Part shown: positions 39,073 to 48,943 of the stretch, one piece after another
Layout of the letters: each line of letters starts with the position of its first letter
How positions within the stretch are numbered: position 1 is the first letter of the stretch
From: Linepithema humile
Lineage: Eukaryota > Arthropoda > Insecta > Hymenoptera > Formicidae
Direction of reading: 5' to 3'
DNA length: 64,000 nt
NCBI RefSeq assembly: GCF_040581485.1
Contig: NC_090135.1
Span: forward strand, 7,185,001-7,249,000
Translations under genes and position numbers: made by a program
Notes under the pieces: model-generated
Told to the model about the DNA's origin: nothing
The model's input: only the letters and a program-made list of their open reading frames with translations
Database searches by the model: none

Positions 39073-41463
39073 ATGATGAGTGTTTTAAATGATTCGGATA
39101 GCGAAGATGAGTTGCCGCCAGGATGGGAGGAAAGAACGACATTGGACGGGAACGTATATTACGTGAAGTAAATATGTTATTATTTTGACGAATATTTTTT
39201 TTGAGAGAGATTAAAGATTGCTTTTAATGAACAGTCCAAAGATCAATTTTGTACGCCATTAAGCGATGATTTGCATAATGACGTGTAAGATATTGCTTAT
39301 TACACAAGTCACGCAAGAAAAGAAGATGCATCTGACACGTGGATACTAGAGCCTGTTTATACATATTAATTACAGTGTTATGTTATAGTCATTACACGAA
39401 AGGCACACAGTGGACACATCCTAGAACTGGTCGTAAAAAGATTGTCGACGGAGGTAATTGGTTTCTCTGTACAGTCTACAAGTATATTAGTGATTTATGA
39501 AGATTGTGTACAATTTTCTAATGCTTCAAACAGTGATCTATTGTATTTATAAATCAGTTACTCATTGTATAGAATACATAGAATATATGTAATGCAAGCT
39601 ATAGGTTAGTAATTCTAATTTATGAGTAATGTTTGATTTTTATGGAATTGTACACATACACATGAAGAAAGTCACTGCATTATTATTGATAAACAGTATT
39701 TGATTTTCACAAAATATGTAAACAGAAACTTCTACTTGTTTTAATTGTTTTGTTATATCAAGTAAAGCTGAAGGTATTAAAACATAAAAGTAGAGTATCT
39801 AATTATATTCGCAAGATGTATTTCGAGAATGCAAAGTTAACAATAATGATTAATGATTGAAGCAGAGATTTGGAAAATTTTTCAGAATTACCACCTGGAT
39901 GGGAAAGATGTATATCGGATGACGGAAAAGTTCTGTTCATTGATCACACAAATCACATAACTACATACACCGATCCAAGATTGGCATTTGCAACTGAGTA
40001 CAGAGAGATGTCACAACCAGTGCGACAGAGGTTCGATGGAAGTAGCACTGCTCTGGCAGTGCTGCATGGTCGAGATTTGCGCAATAAAATTGCCCTTGTT
40101 ACAGGAGCCAATATAGGCATTGGTAAGTGAGAATTATTACTATTATGTTACTAGATGTAAGAATCTTTGCATTTAACTAACCAAAGGAAATGTTTTGCAT
40201 GCAGGATATGAAACAGCCAGATCATTAGCTTTACATGGTTGCGAGGTGATATTAGCTTGTAGGAACATAGAAAAGGCTAACGAAGCTATACGACGTATCC
40301 AGGAAGAGAAGGAGACTGTGAATTGCTCGACTTTAGAAATAGATCTGTCATCATTGCGCAGTGTGTGGGAGGCCGCTGAACAGTTCAAGCAGAAATTCAA
40401 GTAATTTTATTGCATATGATTGTAAATTATTGTAATATTGCAGTTGTCAATTTTTATATAATGAAATTTTTCAATCTGTCAGGTCTCTTCACATTCTCAT
40501 ATTAAACGCTGGCGTATTCGGAGCACCTTTTCAGCTTACAAAGGACAATTACGAGACGACGTTTCAAGTCAATCACTTGTCGCAGTTTTACTTGACGCTT
40601 TTGTTAAAAGATACTATACAAAGCTCTAACAATCCTAGAGTTGTAATAGTTTCCAGCGAATCACATCGGTAATATCTCAAAATATTTTTCTTTATAATAT
40701 TAATTAAATACAAAATTTATTTATTTATTCATCGACATCTTTATGACACAGATTTTCAATGATACGAAATGTAGAAGACCTTCATGAGTTAACTCTGTCT
40801 CCACCAGCATACAAATACTGGGGAATGGCAGCATATAACGATTCGAAGCTCTGCAATCTTTTATTTGCCCAAGAATTGGCACGACAGTGGCCTTCCGTGA
40901 GTGTATTTGCTTGCCATCCGGGCAACTTGGTATCTACGTCTTTATCACGTCACTGGTGGCTGTATCGATTGCTGTTTGCCTTAGTACGGCCGTTTACAAA
41001 ATCATTGGTATGGAATAATTTTTTAAATAAATTTATGCGAAACGTTACGAATGATAAGAGATTTAAACTGCAGAGAGTGAACTTTAGAAAAGCGTGAAGT
41101 AAAATGATTGTTTAAACCTGTAGTTTTCTATAAAATGTGGTAGATATACAAATTTATGTAGAAATTTGTTAAACTTATCTTTTTAAAGTGATTTTATTCA
41201 GATTTGTATTTTTTAGTTTTTTAATTGTCTTATTATATTCTCGCAAGGAAAAAAATAGAATACTAATTACAACATTGCAGCAACAAGCAGCGAGCACAAC
41301 AATATTCTGTGCAACGGCTCCTGAACTGGAGGGTGTAACAGGTGGTTATTTCAATAACTGCTACCGTTGTCAACCATCAAACGCGGCATTGGATCCTGCC
41401 CTAGCCGAGCGATTGTGGACTATCAGCCAAAGCATGATATTTCAAAGTAACAAAAAAGAATAA
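39073..41463 (+). CDS. Wwox: WW domain-containing oxidoreductase, complete
   Basis: Seven exons: 39073-39167, 39389-39453, 39868-40122, 40205-40400, 40483-40668, 40752-41007 and 41281-41463; phases close to 411 residues (human 414). WW1 (residues ~13-46) has DELPPGWEERTTLDGNVYYV and TQWTHP with both tryptophans. WW2 (~54-87) has ELPPGWERC and a second aromatic Tyr (TTYTDPRLA), as in vertebrate WWOX. The short-chain dehydrogenase domain follows: TGANIGIGYETA nucleotide-binding motif, HILILNAG, the VVIVSSESHR serine, catalytic YNDSK, then HPGN. WW1 binds PPxY ligands; the SDR domain is thought to act on lipid or steroid-like substrates, and in flies Wwox affects mitochondrial metabolism and stress. 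Exon 3 uses the acceptor AAGCAGAG before ATTTGG; the alternative AG 2 bp upstream breaks the frame. An adjacent second ATG at codon 2 could also initiate. AATAAA lies at 41485. Confidence 0.95.
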
Positions 41464-41484
41464 TGAAGACAACTATGAAAAAAA

Positions 41485-41490
41485 AATAAA
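41485..41490 (+). terminator. Poly(A) signal of Wwox
   Basis: AATAAA 22 bp after the Wwox stop codon, in an A-rich context. The short 3' UTR is consistent with the compact gene. Confidence 0.6.
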
Positions 41491-41603
41491 GTTCAACTTA
41501 ATAAGATATCAATCGATATCAGTTAGCTGTTAGCAATATGTAAGTTAAGCATAATTATCATAAGTAAAAAGTTGAATTATAATTCTGGCTCTAATTATTA
41601 TTC

Positions 41604-41719
41604 AATAATACTATAAAATAAAAGCTATTACAAGCCGAGCTGGGTGGTAATTGCTCTTTTTCATTTAATGATATTGTATTTAGCTCGGCTCGTAATAGCT
41701 TTTATTTTATAGTATTATT
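41604..41719. repeat. 116-bp near-perfect hairpin, MITE-like or small-RNA-like
   Basis: The arms 41604-41641 and 41682-41719 are 38 bp each and pair at 37 of 38 positions around a 40-bp loop. The outer ends are AATAATAC...GTATTATT. There is no coding capacity. A short non-autonomous transposon with terminal inverted repeats is the simplest reading; a hairpin small-RNA precursor is the alternative. Confidence 0.8.
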
Positions 41720-42090
41720 GCTATACTATATATACTTATACTATATATAGTATTATATAATTATTATGTAATACATTTGTACATTTGTAATAAAAATAAA
41801 TATTAATATTTAATAAAGAATAAAAATATTAAATAATAAATGTTTGAAGATGGATCCAAACAGTGCTAAAAAATCTACAAAAGTTCTCTTTTTTTTTCCA
41901 GAGAAAAATTTGATAGAACAATTCTGGAATATTAGTGAATTGCTGTATATAGTTTTGTTTGATTTATTTACTTAAAATAAAATAAATGCTTATTTAATTT
42001 TTGGAGAAAAAAAAGAAAAAAAGCTATATATGTATTTTTTTAAATGTATTTAAAATGTGCGCGAACAGTCGTAAGGTCAAGCTAGGTTGC

Positions 42091-42118
42091 TTACTTAACC
42101 AAACTTACTTAACCAAAC
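42091..42118. repeat. Tandem 14-bp duplication upstream of Tango6
   Basis: Two exact copies of TTACTTAACCAAAC lie head to tail about 120 bp before the Tango6 start, followed by a related AAACCTGATCAAACCTAA stretch. It may be part of the core promoter. Confidence 0.7.
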
Positions 42119-42237
42119 CTGATCAAACCTAATTTGAAAAGTCTGAAGCCGCATGTAATTAATTTGATGGTAAAATCTGTGGATAACATTTAATTGAAAT
42201 TTACGTTTATTTAAGCATCGAAGAACTGTCAAAGAAG

Positions 42238-45200
42238 ATGGATTTTTACGAAATATTGTCTATCTTGATATCCAATGATGATGGTAAGATTCTAAACATA
42301 TTTGATGGTTAATTAAATAGATTTTAGTTAAAACAATACTTACATGTTGCATTTCAAAATCTGAATCTATATTTATAGATCATGTTAAGAATTTTGACGA
42401 TAAGTTGGCAAGAATACTGCAGAAAGTAATGCCACTTTTACCAGAAGACACAAGGCAATTTGTCAAAAATTTCTCTAACAGGTAAAATTTTATATTGTTG
42501 AGGTGTGAATATTATGTATAAGATAAATACCAGAAATATTATTTAACATAATACATCTGCTGACATTTACAGAGATCAGTATTTGCAAACAGTAATTTAC
42601 ATATTGCGTAATATTAAACAAGAAAATGCAAAAGTAGACACCGACGCACCTCTCAGTGTGAAACAATATCGTTCTATAAAAATTGCAGTGGAACTAATAG
42701 TATCAATCGGAATTATACCTTGTCTGCTACCTAATGTTGGCATAGATATGGCTAAGCTGTGTCCTAAAGCTTTGAATATTTTGCAGGAGAAAGAATTGAG
42801 CTGCCTGAAAGTAAGATTATTTCATCAATTTTCGAGTGAGATCTACATTGTGTAATTTTTGCGATTAATGTCTTCTTCGTATGAATTTTGTATTTCAGAA
42901 ATATGAAAGATTATGTTTTTCAACACATTCACTGCTAGATCTCTTTGAAGATCTCAATTTACGACCAGCTGTATTTTCCCAACTCGGCCCTTTAATGGCC
43001 GCTCTATTACAATTGTCACATGCTCCACTGGCCAAACCAACAAGCGAGGTGCAGCAATCCTCAAATACAAATGAGCAGGAATTTCGTATGACAGTAGAAG
43101 AATATCAAAAGCTGCAGAATCGCCAAAAAGAATTTCACACTAAATTTATTTCACTACTAAGCAACTGTCCTCAGTATATATGTTTTCGAGAATTAATGAT
43201 TATTCTGGGAATGCAAAATGCACCCAAGTGGCTACGCAGAGAAACTCAGAACTATTTGATTAAAATGCTTGTGCAATCGAATGGTGTATTGTCGTTAATC
43301 ACCGCAATTTTTGAGGACGGTTTGGATTTGGGTGCAGATTGGACAAAGTTGGACACGATTTCTAAGTTAATAGCAGTGTCATATGGAAAAAATGCTGATG
43401 AATATTATAAAGCCGTGTGTCCACAGGTAAGAAAAAGAATAAAACGTATAAAATATGTTGCATGTATTCCTATCGATAGGATTTGAATGTATCGTTTTAA
43501 TGTCGAGATGTCGGAAAGTTTAATTTCACTCACAAAGTATTCACTTTTTCAGATTCTAGACTTGCTTTCTTCAGATAAAATAAAGCATGGCTCGACGATA
43601 GCAAACTGCTGTATCAAGGTTCTATACGATTACAATCCGGATGCTTGTCAAAAGTACATCGTAGAAGTTATTTGTGCACCTTTAATGAAAAAATCAGATG
43701 TCACGGAATCCGAAAGAAGGGTAGAACAGTGTATAGAAAACTTAACGAAATGTTTTCTACCAGAAGACGCCAAGTTCAAGCATCTACCTTGCAAAGTTAT
43801 TTTGCACATTGCAACGCCTTTGTTCTGCCTGTACAATAAAACGCGCAAAAGTGCTTGCGTATTAAAAATGAATTTGCGACAATTGCTGTCAAATATGCTC
43901 GCGGATGAAACGACGCGAGAGAAGCTTTATTCAGTTTTTCTGGGACACGTCACTTCGACGGAATTCGGAGATCACGTGACGTCAGAATTCGGTCCGACCG
44001 GTGGTATCGAAATTACTGGTGCGAACGAAGATTTGGAATACGAAGAACTGGCCGATACAGTTTTCGACTTGATGACCACCGCGAAGGACTTGTCTCCCAG
44101 CCTGTTCCGTTACATGCTACAGTACTTATCGAACGTAAATAAGCAATACTTGACGTGGGACGTCAAACACGTGCTGGAGACAGAAGACGATAAAATGAGA
44201 CGCGTTACGATGCAATTAGCGGCTTACAAACTCCTGTCGCAATTAGCCAGCACAAGCACCGTCCAAGATGCGCAAGTGAACAATCCCGAGCCGTTGTTGT
44301 CGTTCATAAAATCGATGCTGCACGAGTATACGGAGAGTGTACGCACGCGGTCTCACCAAGGCGAAGCAGAAGAGAGCGAGTGTGAAGTATTGTACATCAG
44401 CCTAATGCTGATAAAGATGATTCTAATCGAGAAAAGAGCCGCGATCAACATCAGACTTTTCAAAGAGTTCAGCACGTTTCTGCAGAATTGTCGCGCGAGT
44501 ATGCCGACGCAGGTGAAATCACTGATCGACGAAGTGGTGAGCTGCATCATAACACACGATCCGAGCACGGAATCTCAGGACAGTTCCGGGAAAAAATACT
44601 ACGAAGACTTGTCGACGAATCCGGCAGTGTCAAGCAAGTTTGACGAAGCCATGAGAGACCTCTCGGACCCGCTACTTCCTGTTCGGGCGCACGGTCTCAT
44701 AACGTTCACGAGACTGATCGAAAATAATGATCCTAGCGCCAGAGCGCGCAAAGCGATCGTTTTACGCCTGTTCCAGGTTCGCTGATTATTTCAATCGTCA
44801 GCTTGTCGCGCGTTTCGCAATTTGTCTCTAGCATCGTTTGATTGCAGGAGAATTTGAAGCACGATGACTCGTTTATATACCTGGCGTCCATCAATGGGCT
44901 ATGCGCATTGGCAGCTGCGTTCCCAAAGGAAGTCATAGAGGCGCTTATACCCGAATACATCGACATGCCGAATCGCGCCGCGGGCGCGGAAGTAACCGTC
45001 GAAACTAGGATAAAACTAGGAGAAATATTGGTCAAGACAACGAGAGCCTTGGGTGCGTAGAAACTCTTTCTTTACTGCACTTTTTCTATATACATTATAC
45101 GATAACATTGGTTTCCTTCCGCTCGCAAGATTAATTAAGAAATATCGCAGTGTAACAAAAATATATTACCAACAAATTATCATCTAACAAAAGATACCGG

Positions 45201-45839
45201 AGATAAATCTAGGAAACGATAAAATAGGATGAAACTAGCGATTCGTGGCATCACTGTCGAAAGTTTTTCACAAGTCACGCGAGTGCTAATTGAAACTACT
45301 AAATACATTATGCAGGTGAAATGAGCGTGGTTCATAAGAACGCTCTAGTTAACGGCTTTTTGTGCACGACTCGTGACGCGGATCCCTTAATACGAGCCTC
45401 CAGTCTTTCCTGCTTGGGCGAACTCTGCAAGGTGTTGAGCTTTCGACTGGGAAACGTTCTCGTCGAAGTACGTATATGTGTTTCACACAAGACAAAGTAT
45501 TCTCTGAAGCAATTTCTTTCTTTAAACTCGATTCGTTTTCAGATTCTTTACTGCATCACGTGCATAGTCAAATCGGACAAGGCGCCCGAGTGTCGGCGCG
45601 CCGCTGTGCTGGTCGCTACGCTCCTATTTCGCGGCCTCGGCCGGGATACATTAAACAGCCTCGGTAGAGACCTGGTCGATTTGTACCGCGGACTGAAGGA
45701 GCTGCGCGATAACGACGACGATCCCGTGCTGAGGCTTCACGCTCAGATAGCACTAGAAGAAATCGATCACACAGTGCGGGACTTTATATTCGCGCCGTCC
45801 AAACTCGAGAAGACATTCCTGTTGGATCCATTCATGTGA
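42238..45839 (+). CDS. Tango6: Transport and Golgi organization protein 6 (TANGO6/RTP1 family), complete
   Basis: Eight exons: 42238-42283, 42379-42481, 42573-42810, 42899-43426, 43553-44776, 44848-45052, 45316-45467 and 45543-45839; every phase closes, giving 930 residues (human ~1094). The protein is all-helical in character, without signal peptide or transmembrane segment, and rich in HEAT-like pairs. The two conserved C-terminal blocks are readable: LSDPLLPVRAHGLITFTRLI, and DADPLIRASSLSCLGELCKV followed by DPVLRLHAQIALEEID and FAPSKLEKTFLLDPFM at the end. These match the RTP1_C1/RTP1_C2 regions of TANGO6. Family knowledge: yeast Rtp1 assists nuclear import of RNA polymerase II, and fly Tango6 came from a secretion/Golgi RNAi screen; mechanism in animals is unclear. 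Base composition is AT-rich in the first exons and CpG-rich from about 43.9 kb on. AATAAA lies at 45896, with another at 46078. Confidence 0.92.
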
Positions 45840-46188
45840 TAAAACATGCATTCTTCCTAGAGCGCCTAATGACAACTAGTAGAAAACAATAATCTAATAA
45901 ATATTTTCCATAAAAGACGCCTGTTCACAACGCGTGAGATGAACAATTGAACATCTACGTTACTGAAAAACATGGCGGATATAATTTCGGTTTCTTGCAT
46001 TGGTTTCTGCGTATGAAACCGACGTTCAATTAAAACCTGTTTGATATGTTGGAAAAATGAGTGTCGGATAATCGTTCAATAAAAAAAAAAAAAAACGAAA
46101 ATTGCCAAGTACAACTCGGTTAAGCGCGCGCGGCTTCATTCGCAGGAATTACGTGACTTCCACTACGATGGGCGAATTCCGATGAGAA
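45840..46188. terminator. Convergent 3' ends of Tango6 (+) and Rab3GAP1 (-)
   Basis: These 349 bp lie between facing stop codons. Tango6 has AATAAA at 45896-45901 and 46078-46083, the latter leading into a run of about 17 A. No clear minus-strand AATAAA for Rab3GAP1 was seen in this gap, so its transcript may use a variant signal or overlap the Tango6 end. Confidence 0.55.
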
Positions 46189-48943
46189 TTACAGGAATGT
46201 TGTATCTTCAGAGAAGAATCCGGCCAAGCGAATGTGATCTCGTTTAAGGCAGGCGTACAGCCGCTGCGGCTGCGGCGTGGAGGCCGGCGAAGGTCGCGGC
46301 ATTATCGCCCGTAGAATGAATTCCTTACAGCTCGGCACGGGGAACGTTTTGTGCCGGCCGTCTTTCGCAGCGTCCGTCGCGTCGTTGCTATTGCCGACTG
46401 ACGTCATCATGTGAGCGGCCTGGAAATGTTTCAAGTGATTCTTAAACTTTCGCACGCACATATCGCGACATATCTTGATATATAAAAATCGTTACCTTCT
46501 GCGCGTCGCGAAACATCGTCACTATGCGCGCCCCGATGTCTCCTCGGGGACCGCCGGGCACGCTCACTTCCTTCCCTCGCATCAGCTGAACCAAGAAGGA
46601 CGTGAACTCCTTAGAGTCGTGGTTACCGCCCAGTTTGTGCTGCAGCGAATTCACCTGGGCGACCAACGCCTCCACGCTTTCGACATCGCGCGTGATGTCC
46701 TGAAGAAAAAAATTATTTGAAAGGATTCGTGCTGATCTACAAAAATTTGTATTTGTGCGATGGTGGTTTATATCAAATATGCGGCGCATAATTAATCGAA
46801 ATAATGGCAATCTTAATTGTTACGAAAGATTTAACACGCCAGATGCGCACCTCGTATAACTGTAGCTTCTGATGAATCGGTTTCGTCGCGGATTGCAATC
46901 TATTAAGTATGCTCTGCGCCACTTCGGGTAAACTCGGGAGAGCTTCCTGTTTCTGCGCGCTCAGTGTGCAGAGCGCGGCGTGAGTCAAAGTCGGCAACAA
47001 GAGCTGCGCGACTTGTCCTATTCGCTTTGAGCATAAGTAATGTAAAGCCTTCTCCGCCTCTCGCGTGTCGTCGAACAGCCGCTTCTGCCGATGTGCGGGA
47101 ACCGGCTGCGCCGACGCCCATGTCGTCGACCATGGATTCTCGGGGATCATCATCCGTTGCGACAAGTGGCCTGCGTTTCGAAACTCGATACAGCACGAAA
47201 GACAAAACGCAGGAAAAATTCTATCTTTTATTGCAAGAATCTTTAGGAAAGCTCTTTTTTACATTCATTTGGAAACTTTCTAGCTTATCTTTTTATAAGT
47301 AATATATGCAATTTTATATCTTAGCATACAAGTCTCGCAGCTTTCTCGCTAATTTTCTCAGAATATTATCGAGGCACTTCCCGAGTGTTCGATTACTTGC
47401 TCGTGAAATCAAGAGAAATGGATTTGCCGAGGATTCAAAAGTTGAAGGAAAAAAAAAAAAAATACTGACCCTTTCCTTGGCCCCATTCGTCGACGCCTTC
47501 ATCGTCGATCCAATCCCTCGGCGAATACCATCGAATAAAGTCCTCCAGGACTGCACCAGGATTTGCCGCCTGCGTTGTAAGATAAACATTTCGTGGAATA
47601 CGCTCGTCGAGAGTTCAAAAGCAATATACGCGTACCTTGAAGGACTCCATATCGGACAACAGCGACGCGCTCATCATTCGCGCCCGCATCTCGGAGGCGT
47701 ATTTGTCGGTTCCAAGCTGCATCATCACCTGCGCGTCCTCCTCCAGCTGATCCTCCGTCTTCGGCACGGGATCCTGCGTGATTGGTAGATAGAGAGGGTC
47801 TCCGGTTTGAATCAGTCTGCACATCAATTTCGCATCCCGTTCGGTCATAAATGCACTTTCTCAAACTTCGCTAGCGAAGTGTCGTACAGCGGGATTTGTG
47901 CGGAGAAAATTTTGGGCAAAATAGGAATCTATTTTTTTTCCCCCCGTTGACTTTGAGGTCGCGCCAGAAGAGAAATGATACGGTATTGCGAAATACGCGG
48001 TAATATCGTGAATTACTTTTAACCAGTGCTACCTCAAAGTCAACGAACAACAAGATAATAAGTGCAAATTCCACCTGTTCCGGCGAATACCTTATATTTA
48101 TCTGTCAAAAGAGGTTAATAACTGTTAAATGTAATCTACTTTTTTAACGGCAATATGATGGCCAAGTTAAAATATTCCAATTGAACAAAAAATCCCTAGA
48201 TAATAACAATCATTATCGAAGAATTTTTCTTTAATCCCTCGAACATGATAATTGCTATCAAAGGATTTTTCTTTAATCTCCCGAGCATAATAATAATAAT
48301 TATTGAAGGATTCTTCTTTAATTCTCCTTTACTCCGTGCACGCTTAATTGTTATTATCGAAGAATTCTTCTTTAATATTCCTGACATTCCTGCATCTCTA
48401 GGTTTCGCGCGAAGCGAATCGCGACTACCGAAAAAGGTAAGCCGACCTGAGTGAAGGGTGCTTGGCCAATCTTCCCGCGGGTTTGTTCCACAGCAGGTGC
48501 TTCGCCTTCAGTTGCGTCCTCGTTGACGAAACCTCCTCGCTCGCCAGCTCCTCGCTCGAGCACTCGAAGAATTCCTCCTCCTCGGATTCTACGGGGAGAC
48601 CAAGTCAAGTGCCTTCAAATTTCTTCTCCGTCGCGCGCGCGTGAATAAATAAAGCGCGATTAAACGCCTCGCGTACGATACCTGTCTCGTCCACATCGTC
48701 GATCTCCATGCTCTGCGATCTGTGCGCGTTTTCTTCCCTCGCCTTCTTCCTCGCTATGCAGCAATTCATCATCTGCGCGCGCGTGAAAATGTAAGAGCGA
48801 AGTCAACGGGATTTCTTACTCGAATAATAGGAAATGCGCGCGGCGTTACATAAGCGTTACATAAAATATTTGGCAATTCGCGTACCTGTAACTTCTGATG
48901 CAGCAAACACGTGCGAACGGAATCTGGAAATCCAGGCCCGACT
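46189..48943 (-). CDS. Rab3GAP1: Rab3 GTPase-activating protein catalytic subunit, C-terminal part (5' exons not seen)
   Basis: Eight minus-strand exons, in transcript order 48943-48886, 48772-48682, 48588-48447, 47816-47636, 47569-47470, 47170-46851, 46699-46496 and 46419-46189. They encode 441 residues to the stop and all phases close. The first visible exon opens in mid-codon, so the N-terminal half (about 500 residues in human RAB3GAP1) is missing. Diagnostic blocks in order: CLLHQKLQMMNCCIARKKAR, an acidic ESEEEEFFECSSEE stretch, TGDPLYLPITQDPVPKTEDQ, SASLLSDMESFKAANPGAVL, IRWYSPRDWIDDEG, RQKRLFDDTREAEKALHYL, and the end RLAGFFSEDTTFL. The RLFDDTREAEK region carries basic residues that include, as I recall, the catalytic arginine of the family. 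Role: with Rab3GAP2 it acts as GAP for Rab3 and exchange factor for Rab18, in synaptic release and lipid-droplet/ER traffic. Stop codons of this gene and Tango6 face each other 349 bp apart. Confidence 0.93.
47945..48045. repeat. Perfect 15-bp inverted repeat in a Rab3GAP1 intron
   Basis: CGTTGACTTTGAGGT at 47945-47959 is matched exactly in reverse complement at 48031-48045, with 71 bp between. It lies in the intron between exons 48588-48447 and 47816-47636. Confidence 0.8.
48198..48385. repeat. Imperfect minisatellite, about four copies, in a Rab3GAP1 intron
   Basis: A degenerate unit of roughly 42-58 bp is repeated about four times. It contains ATTATYGAAGRATTYTTCTT (Y, pyrimidine; R, purine) followed by TAATCTCC-like sequence. 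It sits in the same intron as the 47945 inverted repeat. Its continuous frames give a repetitive Lys/Ile peptide that is not real coding. Confidence 0.75.

Larger units (their letters stand above)
41464..42237. other. Wwox 3' end, hairpin element and Tango6 upstream region
   Basis: The 774 bp between Wwox and Tango6 hold the Wwox AATAAA (41485-41490), a strong hairpin (41604-41719), an AT-rich stretch (41720-42060) and then a probable Tango6 promoter with a tandem 14-bp repeat at 42091-42118. There is no coding frame of note. Confidence 0.65.

Noticed and set aside
39868..39872. Alternative acceptor 2 bp upstream for Wwox exon 3
   Set aside because: It shifts the frame and destroys the second WW domain, whereas the acceptor before 39868 keeps it.
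48196..48387. Repetitive Lys/Ile peptide frame
   Set aside because: It is translation of an intronic minisatellite, within an intron of Rab3GAP1.
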